Assembly (NCBI GenBank): GCA_035713725.1 | Contig: DASTMZ010000051.1 | Location: forward strand, 10,988 to 74,987 | Direction of reading: 5' to 3' | DNA: 64,000 nucleotides | Source: DASQPR01 sp035713725 | Lineage (GTDB): Bacteria > Actinomycetota > Actinomycetes > Mycobacteriales > Micromonosporaceae | Shown: positions 15,023-24,072 of the stretch, piece by piece | Position numbering within the stretch: position 1 is the first letter of the stretch | How the letters are laid out: every line of letters begins with the position of its first letter | Notes under the pieces: model-generated | Databases searched by the model: none | What the model saw: the letters and a program-made list of their open reading frames with translations, nothing else | What the model was told of the DNA's origin: nothing | Position numbers and translations under genes: made by a program

Positions 15023-16420
15023 ATGAAGGTTCGGCCGCAGGTGAAGGAACGCATCATCGGCAGCGTCTGGGCGGCGGCCTGGATGTGGCCGCTGATCTCG
15101 CCGGCGATCGCGATCGCGCAGGGCCCGACGCCGCACCCGGTGTGGGCCGGGATCGGGTTGGCCGCGTTCGTCGGCACCTACATCGTCGTGGTCACCAACG
15201 GGTTCGACGTCGATCGACGCCGCGGCCGCTTGCTGCCGATCGGCCGCGACCTGCTGCTGCTCGGCGTCATGACGGCGATCGGCATCACGCTCTTCGCGAC
15301 CTACGCCGATGCGCCGGACGACTGGCCGGGCCTGCTGCTCTACATCGCCGTCGCCGGCGCCGCGACGTTTCGACCGGCGATCGCCGGCGCGTGGACGGTC
15401 AGCGTAGTGATGGTCACGGTCAGCTGGGCGATCGGCGACCGGCACGCGCCCAGCGGCGGCAGCGCGGCCCAGCTGGTGCTGGGCATGCTGATGGCCGGCG
15501 CGCTCGTCCAGGTCGTGAAGCAGATGCAGCGGTATAACCAGATGCTGCGCAACACCCGAGCCGAACTCGCCCGCAACGCGGTCGGACAGGAACGCCTCCG
15601 GTTCGCGCGGGACTTGCACGATCTGCTCGGCCACACGATGTCGCTGATCGTGGTCAAGGCCGAGGTGGTGCGCCGTCTCGTGGACCAGGACCCGGAACTC
15701 GCCCGGCAGGCGGCCGCCGACATCGAGGCGATCGGCCGACGTGCGCTCGGCGAGGTACGCGAGACGGTCGACGGCTACCGAGCGCCCGACTTCACGACCT
15801 CGCTCGACAACATTCGATCGGCGCTGGCCGACGCCGGCATCACGGTCCGGGTACGGCAGGACGGGCCAGCCGTGCCGCTCGGCGTATCGCAACTGTTCGG
15901 CTGGGTCGTGCGAGAGGCCGCCACGAACGTGATCCGGCACAGTAATGCCACCTCGACCGATATCGCGGTCAGCGTCACGCCGACCGAAGCAGTGCTGGAG
16001 ATCCGGGACAACGGCCATGGTCGTCGACCGGTCGCGCGGACGATCGCGACCGCGCCCGACACACCCGGCGGCCGGGGTGGTGCCGGACTCGTCGGGCTCG
16101 CGGAACGCGTCGCGGCGGCCGGTGGCACGCTGGCCGCCGACAACGCCCGGCGTGGTGGGTTCCGTGTAGTGGCAAGGGTTCCGCGCCGCCCAGCGCCTGA
16201 CGCCACACCGGACCAGCCGGCGCCCGACGCCACACCGGACCAGCCGGCGCCCTACGCCACACCGGACCGGCCGGCGCCGGACCAGGCGGCGCCGGACCAC
16301 GCCACGTCCGGGCTCTCCACATCCGATGCCTCCGCGCCGCCGGTTGGCCAGCCGAGTGAGTCCACGACCCTCGTCCGATCCACGCTCGGATCACCGGTCG
16401 TCGACGGCGGCGATGCATGA
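15023..16420 (+). CDS. DesK-type sensor histidine kinase
   Basis: 465 residues from ATG at 15023 (GGAGG immediately upstream; a GTG at 15014 is possible). Four to five membrane segments fill residues 11-165. Next is the HisKA_3 H-box RDLHDLLGHTMS with His199, then an ATPase domain with REAATNVIRHSNA and GLVGLAERV. A Pro/Ala/Asp-rich tail of about 90 residues follows the catalytic domain. It contains three 9-residue repeats (PAPDATPDQ type) and has no counterpart in the family. The membrane-embedded sensor suggests detection of membrane state or of the substrate of the adjoining ABC exporter. Coupled to the regulator gene by ATGA. Confidence 0.9.
   Translation: MKVRPQVKERIIGSVWAAAWMWPLISPAIAIAQGPTPHPVWAGIGLAAFVGTYIVVVTNGFDVDRRRGRLLPIGRDLLLLGVMTAIGITLFATYADAPDDWPGLLLYIAVAGAATFRPAIAGAWTVSVVMVTVSWAIGDRHAPSGGSAAQLVLGMLMAGALVQVVKQMQRYNQMLRNTRAELARNAVGQERLRFARDLHDLLGHTMSLIVVKAEVVRRLVDQDPELARQAAADIEAIGRRALGEVRETVDGYRAPDFTTSLDNIRSALADAGITVRVRQDGPAVPLGVSQLFGWVVREAATNVIRHSNATSTDIAVSVTPTEAVLEIRDNGHGRRPVARTIATAPDTPGGRGGAGLVGLAERVAAAGGTLAADNARRGGFRVVARVPRRPAPDATPDQPAPDATPDQPAPYATPDRPAPDQAAPDHATSGLSTSDASAPPVGQPSESTTLVRSTLGSPVVDGGDA
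16190..16270. repeat. 27-bp in-frame tandem repeat (3 units) in the kinase tail
   Basis: Three 27-bp units encode a 9-residue Pro/Ala/Asp/Thr repeat in the C-terminal tail of the DesK-type kinase. Confidence 0.85.
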
Positions 16421-17022
16421 TCCGCGTGCTGCTCGCCGAGGACCAGGGCATGATGCGCGGCGCCTTGGCGCTGCTGCTCGCACTCGAATCCGATATCGAG
16501 ATCGTGGCCGACGTCGCGTCCGGCGACGCCGTTGTGCCGGCCGCAGTCGATGCACGACCGGACATCGCGTTGCTCGACATCGAGATGCCCGGCATGTCCG
16601 GGCTGGATGCCGCCGCCGCACTCCGGCAGGCCGTACCAGACTGCAAGGTCCTAATGCTCACCACGTTTGGTCGGCCCGGCTACCTGCGGCGCGCGATGGA
16701 GGTCGGGGCGAGCGGGTTCCTCGTCAAGGACGCACCGGTCGAGGAACTCGCGGCGGCCATCCGCAAGGTGCTGGCCGGCGAACGAGTCGTGGATCCGACG
16801 CTCGCCGCGGCGGCGCTCTCGGTCGGGCCGAACCCGCTGACCGACCGCGAGCGCGAGGTGCTCGGCGCGGCGGTAGACGGCTCGACGATCGCGGATATCG
16901 CCGGTCGCCTGTACCTGTCGGAGAGCACCGTGCGCAACTACCTGTCGTCGGCGATCGGAAAGACCGGTTCCCGCAATCGGATGGAGGCGATCGCCGCCGC
17001 GCGATCGCAAGGCTGGCTTTAG
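16417..17022 (+). CDS. NarL/DesR-family response regulator
   Basis: 201 residues. The receiver domain has acidic residues in LLAEDQGMM, phospho-acceptor Asp in IALLDIEMPG and the conserved Lys in FLVKDAPVEE. A LuxR-type helix-turn-helix follows (PLTDREREVL to VRNYLSSAIGKTGSRNR). ATG overlaps the kinase stop. Likely controls the ABC exporter operon of which it is the last gene. It ends only 9 bp before the convergent HAD gene. Confidence 0.93.
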   Translation: MIRVLLAEDQGMMRGALALLLALESDIEIVADVASGDAVVPAAVDARPDIALLDIEMPGMSGLDAAAALRQAVPDCKVLMLTTFGRPGYLRRAMEVGASGFLVKDAPVEELAAAIRKVLAGERVVDPTLAAAALSVGPNPLTDREREVLGAAVDGSTIADIAGRLYLSESTVRNYLSSAIGKTGSRNRMEAIAAARSQGWL

Positions 17023-17031
17023 CGTTGCTCG

Positions 17032-17859
17032 CTAGCCGAGCAGATCCTCGAGGTACGCGGCCACGCCATCGTCCACATTGGACCCGATGACTGCGCTCGC
17101 GGCGGCCAGGACGGCGTCGTGCGCGTTCGCGACGGCGATGGTACGGCGATGCGCCCCACCCGCCGCCCACGCGAACATCGGCAAGTCGTTGGGCATGTCC
17201 CCGAAGACGATCGCGTCGTCTGGACCGAGGCCGACACTCGACGCGTACGCCGCGAGCCCGGTCGCCTTCGTGACGCTGCGTGCGGACAGTTCGACCAGGC
17301 CGTACGGCGCCGAATGGGTCGCCTCCAGGTCTCGGCCGACCGCGTCGCGCACCGCGGCGGCGAGCGCGTCCGGATCCCATCCGTCCACGCGTACCAGGAG
17401 CTTCACCGCCGGTGTCGAGCACAACTCGTCGAACGTGGCGGCCCGCAGTCCGTCGCCGGGTGCCTCGCGCCGCAGCGGATAGTGCGACTCGAAGAGCATC
17501 CGCCGGCTGTCGTCGACCTCAGTGGCGAACGCGACGCCCGGCACCGCGGCGCGAATACGCTCGAACGCGGAGCGAACCGTATCCAGTGGAATGGTGCGCG
17601 ACTCCAGTACGGCGTCGAGAGCCGGTTCGTAGATGACCGCGCCGTTCGCGCACACCGCCGGATAGGGCTCGACAAGGCACGGATAGATCCGAGCCAGCCA
17701 ACGAACCGGGCGACCGGTCACCAGCACCACCAATGACCCGGCGGCGGTCGCCGCGGCGAGCGCGCGAGCCGATCGAGCAGAGATCAGACCGTCCGGTCGG
17801 GCAAGCGTGCCGTCGAGATCCGTCGCGATGAGCCGAGGCAGGCCGGTCGGTCCGATCAC
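17032..17859 (-). CDS. HAD-superfamily phosphatase (Cof type)
   Basis: 275 residues. Motif I is ATDLDGTLAR (both catalytic Asp), motif II is VTGRPVRW, and the late motif is GDMPNDLPMFAWA, with a large C2-type cap between them. Cof-type enzymes dephosphorylate sugar phosphates, FMN and similar small molecules; the substrate here is unknown. GTG start overlapping the stop of the paralogue upstream (GTGA), so the two are translated together, downstream of serS. Confidence 0.88.
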   Translation of the reverse strand: MIGPTGLPRLIATDLDGTLARPDGLISARSARALAAATAAGSLVVLVTGRPVRWLARIYPCLVEPYPAVCANGAVIYEPALDAVLESRTIPLDTVRSAFERIRAAVPGVAFATEVDDSRRMLFESHYPLRREAPGDGLRAATFDELCSTPAVKLLVRVDGWDPDALAAAVRDAVGRDLEATHSAPYGLVELSARSVTKATGLAAYASSVGLGPDDAIVFGDMPNDLPMFAWAAGGAHRRTIAVANAHDAVLAAASAVIGSNVDDGVAAYLEDLLG

Positions 17860-18731
17860 GCTTGCGACAATATCTGTTCGAGATAGATCGCCACGCCGTC
17901 CTCGTCGTTCGCGAGCGTGACCTCGTCCGCGGCGGCCAGCACGTCGGGGTGCGCGTTCGCGACCGCGACGCGTCGTCCGGCCCAGGCGAACGCCGGCAGG
18001 TCGTTGGGCATGTCGCCGAACACGAGCGCGTCGGCCGGGTCGACGCCGAGTTCCGCGGCGACCAACGCCAGACCGGTCCCTTTCGTCACGCCGGGTGGGC
18101 AGATCTCGATGTAGCCGAGACCAGCCTGCGTCATCTCGACGGTGCCCGGGCCGATCACGCTACGCGCGAGGGCGAGCAGGTCGTCGGGCTGGTACGTGTC
18201 GGAGTGCGCGAACGCCTTCACCGCCGGCGCGGACAGTGCCTCGGCGCGGGTACACGGGTGCACCAACTCGGCGAACCGCCAGGCCGGATGACGCTCACCG
18301 AGCAGGTACGCGTCCGGGGCGTTGACCGGCTCGACGAGCACCGACAGTGGACCGGCGTGCTCCTCGATCGCGACGATCACCTCCGCGACGATCGCGCAGG
18401 GCAGCGAGTCGGAGAACATCGTGACCGGATGCGGCCCGGTGGTCAGGTCGACGACGTGTGCGCCTTGCGCGAGCACCAGGTAGTCGGCGACCGGCAGATC
18501 CCGCCGGCTCAGCTCCAGCAGCCGAGGGCCACGGCCGGTGATGCCGACGATCGGGACACCGGCCGACTTCATACGCGCGAATGCGGCGAACGTACGCCCG
18601 GACACGGTGTCGTCGGAGCGGACCACCGTACCGTCGAGATCCGTCGCGACCAGGCCGGGCATGGCGACCGACGATGCCGCGGCACGGCGTGGGGCGTACC
18701 CCGATTCGGGGCGTATCGCCGTATTCGTCAC
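17856..18731 (-). CDS. HAD-superfamily phosphatase (Cof type), paralogue
   Basis: 291 residues from the GTG at 18731, chosen for a perfect GGAGG 6 nt upstream. An ATG at 18662, right before LVATDLDGTVVR, is the minimal alternative. Motifs: DLDGTVVR, GITGRGPRL, GDMPNDLPAFAWA. It is a relative of the next gene (same cap architecture, same GDMPNDLP motif), indicating an old tandem duplication. It lies about 145 bp after serS on the same strand. Confidence 0.87.
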   Translation of the reverse strand: MTNTAIRPESGYAPRRAAASSVAMPGLVATDLDGTVVRSDDTVSGRTFAAFARMKSAGVPIVGITGRGPRLLELSRRDLPVADYLVLAQGAHVVDLTTGPHPVTMFSDSLPCAIVAEVIVAIEEHAGPLSVLVEPVNAPDAYLLGERHPAWRFAELVHPCTRAEALSAPAVKAFAHSDTYQPDDLLALARSVIGPGTVEMTQAGLGYIEICPPGVTKGTGLALVAAELGVDPADALVFGDMPNDLPAFAWAGRRVAVANAHPDVLAAADEVTLANDEDGVAIYLEQILSQA

Positions 18732-18875
18732 CTTGTACCTCCAGGTCGGGTCGACAACGCTACTCCGACCTGGGCAAATGCTGGGGCCGATCAAACAACC
18801 GTCAGGCGAACACTGACCGAAGGTCTCATTCGATTTGTGCAGGTCACGGCCCCGAGACCGGTTCGTTCCCGGCCG

Positions 18876-20138
18876 TCAACTCAGGCGCGGCTCAAGGACG
18901 TCCCTACCGCCCACGTACGGCTGGAGTGCCTTCGGCACTCGTACCGATCCATCCGGCTGTTGGTGGTTCTCCAGGATGGCGACGATCCATCGGGTCGTGG
19001 CGAGCGTGCCGTTCAAAGTGGCCGCCGTCTGCGGCCGACCGTCGGCGTCGCGGTAGCGGATGTTCAACCGCCGGGCCTGGAACGTGGTGCAGTTCGATGT
19101 GGAGGTGAGCTCGCGGTAGCGGCCCTGCGACGGCACCCACGCTTCGCAGTCGAATTTACGCGCCGCCGACGAGCCGAGATCACCGGCCGCGACGTCGATC
19201 ACGCGATAGGGCACGTCGACCTTCGCGAGCATCTCCTCTTCCCAGGCCAGCAAACGCTCGTGCTCGTCGCGCGCCACCTCCGGTCGGCAGAACGAGAACA
19301 TCTCGACCTTGTCGAACTGGTGCACCCGGATGATGCCGCGCGTGTCCTTGCCATAGCTGCCGGCTTCGCGGCGGAAGCACGACGACCATCCGGCGTAGCG
19401 TCGCGGCTCGTCGAGGTCGAGGATCTCGTTGGCGTGGTACGCCGCCATCGGCACCTCGCTCGTACCCACCAGATAAAGATCATCCGCTTCGAGTCGGTAG
19501 ACCTCCGAGGCGTGCTCGCCGAGGAACCCGGTGCCCTCCATCGACTCCGGCTTCACCAGCACCGGCACGATCATCGGGGTGAACCCGACGTCGACCGCGT
19601 GGCTCAACGCGAGTTGCCGAAGGCCAAGCTCGAGCAGCGCGCCGACGCCGGTCAGGAAATAGAAGCGGCTGCCCGACACCTTCGCGCCGCGCTCCATGTC
19701 GATCATCTGCAGATGCTCGGCCAACTCGAGGTGATCGCGCGGAGCGTCGATATCGGGACGTTCACCGACTTCGCGGAGCACCACGTAGTCGTCTTCGCCA
19801 CCGGCTGGTACACCCTCGATCACGACGTTCGGAATCGCGTAGTGTGCCGCGCGCAACGTGGTCTCCGCGTCGGTGACCGCGGCCTCCGCGGTCTTGACGC
19901 GTGCGGACAGATCCTTGGTCTGCGCGATCAGGGCGTCGCGCTCCGCGCCCTTGGCGGCCGGCATCTGCTTGCCCAACTGCTTCTGCTCGGCGCGCAGCAC
20001 CTCGAACGTGGCGATCGTTGCCCGCCGGGCCTCGTCCGCGGCGAGCAACTCGTCGACCAGCGCCTCGGAATCGCCGCGGGCGCGTTGGCTCGCGCGGACC
20101 CGATCCGGGTCGTCCCGAAGCAGCCGGAGGTCAATCAT
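18876..20138 (-). CDS. serS: Seryl-tRNA synthetase
   Basis: Charges tRNA-Ser with serine in the cytoplasm. 420 residues, the usual bacterial length. The N-terminal helical hairpin that grips the tRNA variable arm occupies about 1-105. The class II core has motif 2 in GWSSCFRREAGSYGKDT with TRGIIRVHQFDKVE, and motif 3 in TLNGTLATTRWIVAILEN. The start MIDLRLLRDDPD is canonical, and TACGCT 8 nt upstream suggests a leaderless message. The order pheA, membrane protein, serS, HAD on one strand recalls the pheA-serS neighbourhood seen in other actinobacteria. Confidence 0.98.
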   Translation of the reverse strand: MIDLRLLRDDPDRVRASQRARGDSEALVDELLAADEARRATIATFEVLRAEQKQLGKQMPAAKGAERDALIAQTKDLSARVKTAEAAVTDAETTLRAAHYAIPNVVIEGVPAGGEDDYVVLREVGERPDIDAPRDHLELAEHLQMIDMERGAKVSGSRFYFLTGVGALLELGLRQLALSHAVDVGFTPMIVPVLVKPESMEGTGFLGEHASEVYRLEADDLYLVGTSEVPMAAYHANEILDLDEPRRYAGWSSCFRREAGSYGKDTRGIIRVHQFDKVEMFSFCRPEVARDEHERLLAWEEEMLAKVDVPYRVIDVAAGDLGSSAARKFDCEAWVPSQGRYRELTSTSNCTTFQARRLNIRYRDADGRPQTAATLNGTLATTRWIVAILENHQQPDGSVRVPKALQPYVGGRDVLEPRLS

Positions 20139-20146
20139 GACTGGTG

Positions 20147-20152
20147 AGCGTA
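20147..20152 (-). promoter_or_regulatory. Candidate -10 (TACGCT), serS
   Basis: TACGCT lies 8 nt before the serS ATG, with no Shine-Dalgarno between. Confidence 0.4.
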
Positions 20153-20238
20153 CCGGGTAGGCCCGCGTCCATCACGCCGATATCACCCGATCTCGATCGG
20201 GCAAGTGCGCGGCTCGGGCACCGCGGATCGGCGGGTGG

Positions 20239-21141
20239 CTAGCGCCGGTATTGCTCGTTGCCGAGCGGCCGCACGTACGCGCTGTGATCGGCCTCCAGCG
20301 GCCCCGCCGGTGGGTCGAGCGGCGCCTCCGGCAGTGCTTCGACCGCCTCCACGTGCAGTGCGTCGACGGACAGTGTGCCAACCGGTGCCGGCGAGGTGGG
20401 CGGCGCCGCGTTCGCGGAATGCCGGCCGACCGTCTCGGCTGCCTCGGTCGAACTGGCATCGCCCAGGGAGCCATCAGTGGTCGCAGCGTCAACGATCTCG
20501 GCATCGGGCGACGCCGGCACTGGCGCTGCGGGCATCACGTTGCCCCCGACCGCGCACACCATCGCGGCGGCGAGGACGACGAGCGCAGTGACCGCACAGA
20601 ACATGCCCGGCTGTCGCGTAACCAGCAACTCGGTCGCGTCGCGGAACTGTGCCGATGCCGCCACCTCGGCGGATACCAGCATCTTCGGATGGCGCACCAG
20701 CGGGAGGATCGCGACGAATTGCACCACGAGCGCGCCGATCGTCGCGCCGAACAGCGGCTGCCGGACGCGTGGCGGCGCGAAAACGGTCGCGCCCGCCAAC
20801 GACAGCACGATCGTCCACATGACGTAGTAGGTCAGCACGAGGACCGTCGACCCGCCGTCGACGCCGATCGGCACGTCCTGGCTGTGATCCACGTTGGCGG
20901 CGCCAACGCTGGCCCATGGCGCGGACTGCGAGACGACGAGAAGCACGAACGCGGCCAGCAGGCCGGCGGCTGCGGAGCGCTGGCCGTGCACGTCCAGGTA
21001 TCGATGCCAGTCCCGGCCGATTTGGGTGAGCGTGTCCGTCCAACGGCCGCCGTCATCGCGGGCGGCGGTCACCTCGTCAAGCGGTCGCCACGCGGCGGCC
21101 TCCTCGCGCTCGGCCTCGCCGCGCCTCCCCGCTGAATCCAT
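20239..21141 (-). CDS. Four-segment membrane protein, function unknown
   Basis: 300 residues from ATG at 21141. A hydrophilic N-terminus (about 60 residues) is followed by hydrophobic segments AAAGLLAAFVLLVV, VLVLTYYVMWTIVLSLAG, LFGATIGALVVQFVAI and FCAVTALVVLAAAMVCAV. A long Ala/Pro/Glu-rich cytoplasmic or external tail (about 100 residues) ends the protein. The loop between segments 1 and 2 (about 30 residues) would face outside if the N-terminus is inside. No family recognised. Position between pheA and serS on the same strand is its only context. Confidence 0.75.
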   Translation of the reverse strand: MDSAGRRGEAEREEAAAWRPLDEVTAARDDGGRWTDTLTQIGRDWHRYLDVHGQRSAAAGLLAAFVLLVVSQSAPWASVGAANVDHSQDVPIGVDGGSTVLVLTYYVMWTIVLSLAGATVFAPPRVRQPLFGATIGALVVQFVAILPLVRHPKMLVSAEVAASAQFRDATELLVTRQPGMFCAVTALVVLAAAMVCAVGGNVMPAAPVPASPDAEIVDAATTDGSLGDASSTEAAETVGRHSANAAPPTSPAPVGTLSVDALHVEAVEALPEAPLDPPAGPLEADHSAYVRPLGNEQYRR

Positions 21142-21215
21142 GGCGGCATCATGGCACACGCGCCATCGTCACGTCAGGGATGCGGATTGTGATCGTCGCA
21201 GATCGTAGGGTGTTG

Positions 21216-22169
21216 CTACGCCCGATTGCCGCCGCGGACCCGGGCCAGCCAAACGTCCGCGGCGGCGAAGTCCACCTCGTCCGTGCCGGGCGGCCGCGAC
21301 GGTGGCGGCGCCGCGTCGTCGTCGGCCGGCACCCGTGGGTACGAGCCGAGGAACCGTACGTCGGCGCAGATCCGCCACAGCCCGCGCAGCGCCTCACCCA
21401 GCCGTACGTCAGCGACGTGTCCCGTGCAGTCGAGGAAGAACACGTAGCGGCCGAGCCCTTCGCCGCTCGGGCGCGACTCGATCCGGGTCAGGTTCACCCC
21501 TCGGACGGCCAGTTCGGTCAGCACAGCGAGCAGCGCACCGACCCGGTCGTGCGCGATGAAGACGGCCAATGACGTGATGTCGTCGCCGGTCGGCTCGGGT
21601 GGCGGTGCCGGCCTGCTGACGAGAACGAAGCGAGTCACCGCGTTCGGATGGTCGCCGATCTGGTCGGCGAGCACCGCGAGACGGTGCCGACTCGCGCCGA
21701 CCGGAGCGCAGATCGCCGCCGGCGACTGGCCAGCGACGACGGATTCCGCGGCGGCCGCGTTCGACAGGGCGTCCACCACGCTGGCATCCGGGAGGTTCCG
21801 GCGCAGCCAGTCGCGGCATTGCGCGGCCGCTTGTGGATGCGCAGCCACGGACGCGATGTCGTCGAGCTTTGTGCCGTTGCGCGCGACGAGCACGAAGTTC
21901 ACCGGCAGCACGACTTCCCGCGTGATCACCAGGGGCTCACCATCGACCAACTCGTCGAGCGTCACGCCAACCTGGCCACCGATCGAGTTCTCCAGCGGTA
22001 CGAGCGCCGCATCGGCGTCTCCGCAACGCACCGCCTCGAACGCCTCCGGCACGCTGCGTGCTGGCACACGGGTGCCGCGCTCGGCCGCCGGAATTGTCCG
22101 CAGCGCCTGCTCCGCAAACGTGCCCTCGGGACCGAGGAACACGAAACGAGCCGGCGGGACTCCTGGCAT
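21216..22169 (-). CDS. pheA: Prephenate dehydratase
   Basis: Converts prephenate to phenylpyruvate in phenylalanine synthesis. 317 residues from ATG at 22169. Family start VFLGPEGTFAEQAL, catalytic Thr-Arg-Phe motif at 179-181 (NAVTRF), and a C-terminal ACT regulatory domain (about 198-275) with the Phe-binding ESRP at 231-234, so feedback inhibition by phenylalanine is expected. A 40-residue disordered tail follows. TACGCT 6 nt upstream of the ATG suggests a promoter inside the end of the PAS-like gene. A longer frame to 22220 would overlap that gene. Confidence 0.96.
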   Translation of the reverse strand: MPGVPPARFVFLGPEGTFAEQALRTIPAAERGTRVPARSVPEAFEAVRCGDADAALVPLENSIGGQVGVTLDELVDGEPLVITREVVLPVNFVLVARNGTKLDDIASVAAHPQAAAQCRDWLRRNLPDASVVDALSNAAAAESVVAGQSPAAICAPVGASRHRLAVLADQIGDHPNAVTRFVLVSRPAPPPEPTGDDITSLAVFIAHDRVGALLAVLTELAVRGVNLTRIESRPSGEGLGRYVFFLDCTGHVADVRLGEALRGLWRICADVRFLGSYPRVPADDDAAPPPSRPPGTDEVDFAAADVWLARVRGGNRA

Positions 22170-22173
22170 TCCC

Positions 22174-22632
22174 TCAGCGTACGGTGCAGAAGAAGGTGAG
22201 CGATCCGACAACCGCGTCACCGTCCACCAGCGGCGTGGCCACCGCGTCGACGGTGCTGATTTCGTCGCCCAGCCGCACGCGGAGCAGACCGCGTGCGAGG
22301 CGTTCGGACAGCAACGCCTGGATCGATGGGATCTTCATTCGCTCGGTGTCCGGCAGCGGGCTCGCCGCGGCGGTGAAGTCGACCAACGGCAAGATCCCGT
22401 CGTGCAGGCAGAGCCCGGTGGCGGACTGCGGATCGGCGAACCCGAACAACTCACACGCGGCGACCGACACCGCCGCGATCACCGCGTGGTCGTCGATGAC
22501 GAGACTCGGCTCGGCGGCCCGGTCGACAGCGTCGGCCCAGTGATTGACCGTCGTGTCGGCGAGCGGCCCGATCGCCATCTCGTAGGCAGGGCCAGCGAAC
22601 CGTTCCGACACGGACATCTCAAGGTGGGCCAC
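22174..22632 (-). CDS. Small PAS-like sensory protein
   Basis: 152 residues from the GTG at 22632 (GGAAGGAAGG just upstream). The central part (ADAVDRAAEPSLVIDDHAVIAAVSVAACELFGF) reads like a PAS core with a helix and strand layout. There is no output domain and no membrane segment. Such single PAS proteins bind small ligands or partner proteins. It precedes pheA with a 4-bp gap but pheA may have its own promoter. Role unknown. Confidence 0.6.
   Translation of the reverse strand: MAHLEMSVSERFAGPAYEMAIGPLADTTVNHWADAVDRAAEPSLVIDDHAVIAAVSVAACELFGFADPQSATGLCLHDGILPLVDFTAAASPLPDTERMKIPSIQALLSERLARGLLRVRLGDEISTVDAVATPLVDGDAVVGSLTFFCTVR
22176..22181 (-). promoter_or_regulatory. Candidate -10 (TACGCT), pheA
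   Basis: TACGCT lies 6 nt before the pheA ATG, inside the last codons of the preceding gene. Confidence 0.35.
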
Positions 22633-22835
22633 GTGCACCTTCCTTCCCGTCACACCGCGTCGCGACTTCGTCACAGCGCTCGGTGTCGGCTGCCCGCGAC
22701 GTTACCGAGACCGGAGCTGGTTGTCAGCCGTAGCTTCGCCCGATTTCCACATGTACGAGGGGCCGACGTCACTACGACGTATGTCGATGGCGGTGGTCAG
22801 CAGCGATGAGTGCCGCATACTGGGCAGGTTCTGGA

Positions 22836-22841
22836 TACGCT
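22836..22841 (+). promoter_or_regulatory. Candidate -10 (TACGCT), arcA
   Basis: TACGCT is exactly 7 nt before the GTG at 22849, and the family N-terminus begins at that GTG. Confidence 0.45.
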
Positions 22842-22848
22842 GCCTGGT

Positions 22849-24072
22849 GTGAGCCGTGTCGTCGACAGCGAGGTCGGCCGGCTCGATGCGGTCCTGCTGC
22901 ACCGACCCGGTCCGGAACTCGCGCGCCTGACCCCGCGCAACAACGACTCACTGCTGTTCGACGGCATCCCGTGGGTCGGCCGGGCGCAGGAGGAGCACGA
23001 CGCGTTCGCCGACGCGCTGCGTACCCGCGGTGCGACCGTGCTCTACCTCGCCGATCTGCTCGTCGACGTACTCGCGGTCGAGCCAGCCCGCAAGGAGTTG
23101 ACCGAGGCGGTGCTGGGCGACGTACGCCTTGGTGACAATCTCCGCCGGCGAGTGGCCGAGCACCTCGTCGGACTCGATCCGGCCGAACTGGCCACCGCGC
23201 TGACGGCCGGTGTCGCGCACGACGAGCTGCGCAACGGCGCAGGGCTCGTCTACCGGCTGATGGACCCGCACGACTTCGTCATCGATCCGCTGCCGAACCT
23301 GCTGTTCACCCGCGACTCGAGCCTGTGGATCGGCGACCACGCGGCGGTGACCAGCCTTGCCATGCCGGCGCGGTCGCGCGAGACCACGCTGACGCACGCG
23401 ATCTATCGGCACCATCCGATGTTCGCGGGTACGCCGGTGATCTATCACCCCGGGCTCGAACATCTCGAAGGCGGCGATGTGCTGCTGCTCGGGCCGGGAG
23501 TGATCGCCGTCGGGGTGGGCGAACGCACCACGCCGGCCGGCGCCGAGCGACTCGCGCGCCGGGTGTTCGAGGCCGGCCTCGCGCACAGCGTGCTCGCGGT
23601 GCCCATCGCTCAGCAGCGGGCGACGATGCACCTGGACACGGTGTGCACGATGGTCGACGTCGACGCGGTGGTGATGTACCCGAACGTGGCCAACTCGCTC
23701 GTCGCATACACGATCACGGCCGGCTCGTCCTACGGCGACGGGCTCGAGGTGGCGGTGTCCGAGCCGCAGCCGTTCCTCGCCGCGGCGGCGGCCGCGATGG
23801 GGCTCGACACGCTGCGCGTCATCGACACCGGGCTGGACCCGGTGACCGCGGAGCGCGAGCAATGGGACGACGGCAACAATACGCTGGCGCTCGCGCCACG
23901 GCTGTGCATCGCGTACGAGCGCAACGTCGAGACGAACGCACAACTGGAACGCGCCGGCATCGAGGTGATCCGGATCCCGGGCTCGGAGCTCGGGTCCGGA
24001 CGCGGCGGGCCGCGATGCATGTCGTGCCCGATCGCTCGGCAACCCTTGTTGCGCGCGACTACCGCAGCGTGA
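22849..24072 (+). CDS. arcA: Arginine deiminase
   Basis: Hydrolyses arginine to citrulline and ammonia. 407 residues. The start MSRVVDSEVGRLDAVLLHRPG matches the family N-terminus and is preceded by a -10 box 7 nt away; a GTG at 22810 would add 13 residues. Active-site landmarks: NNDSLLFDGIPW, NLLFTRDSS, GGDVL, HLDTVCTM and the C-terminal catalytic Cys in CMSCP. No arcB, arcC or arcD is adjacent, so this is an isolated deiminase rather than a full ADI fermentation operon, as is common in actinomycetes. Its end overlaps the end of the convergent gene by 14 bp. Confidence 0.95.
   Translation: MSRVVDSEVGRLDAVLLHRPGPELARLTPRNNDSLLFDGIPWVGRAQEEHDAFADALRTRGATVLYLADLLVDVLAVEPARKELTEAVLGDVRLGDNLRRRVAEHLVGLDPAELATALTAGVAHDELRNGAGLVYRLMDPHDFVIDPLPNLLFTRDSSLWIGDHAAVTSLAMPARSRETTLTHAIYRHHPMFAGTPVIYHPGLEHLEGGDVLLLGPGVIAVGVGERTTPAGAERLARRVFEAGLAHSVLAVPIAQQRATMHLDTVCTMVDVDAVVMYPNVANSLVAYTITAGSSYGDGLEVAVSEPQPFLAAAAAAMGLDTLRVIDTGLDPVTAEREQWDDGNNTLALAPRLCIAYERNVETNAQLERAGIEVIRIPGSELGSGRGGPRCMSCPIARQPLLRATTAA

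Noticed and set aside
18732..18875. tRNA-Ser next to serS
   Set aside because: No cloverleaf or TTCGA-loop-like sequence found in the gap or elsewhere in the window.
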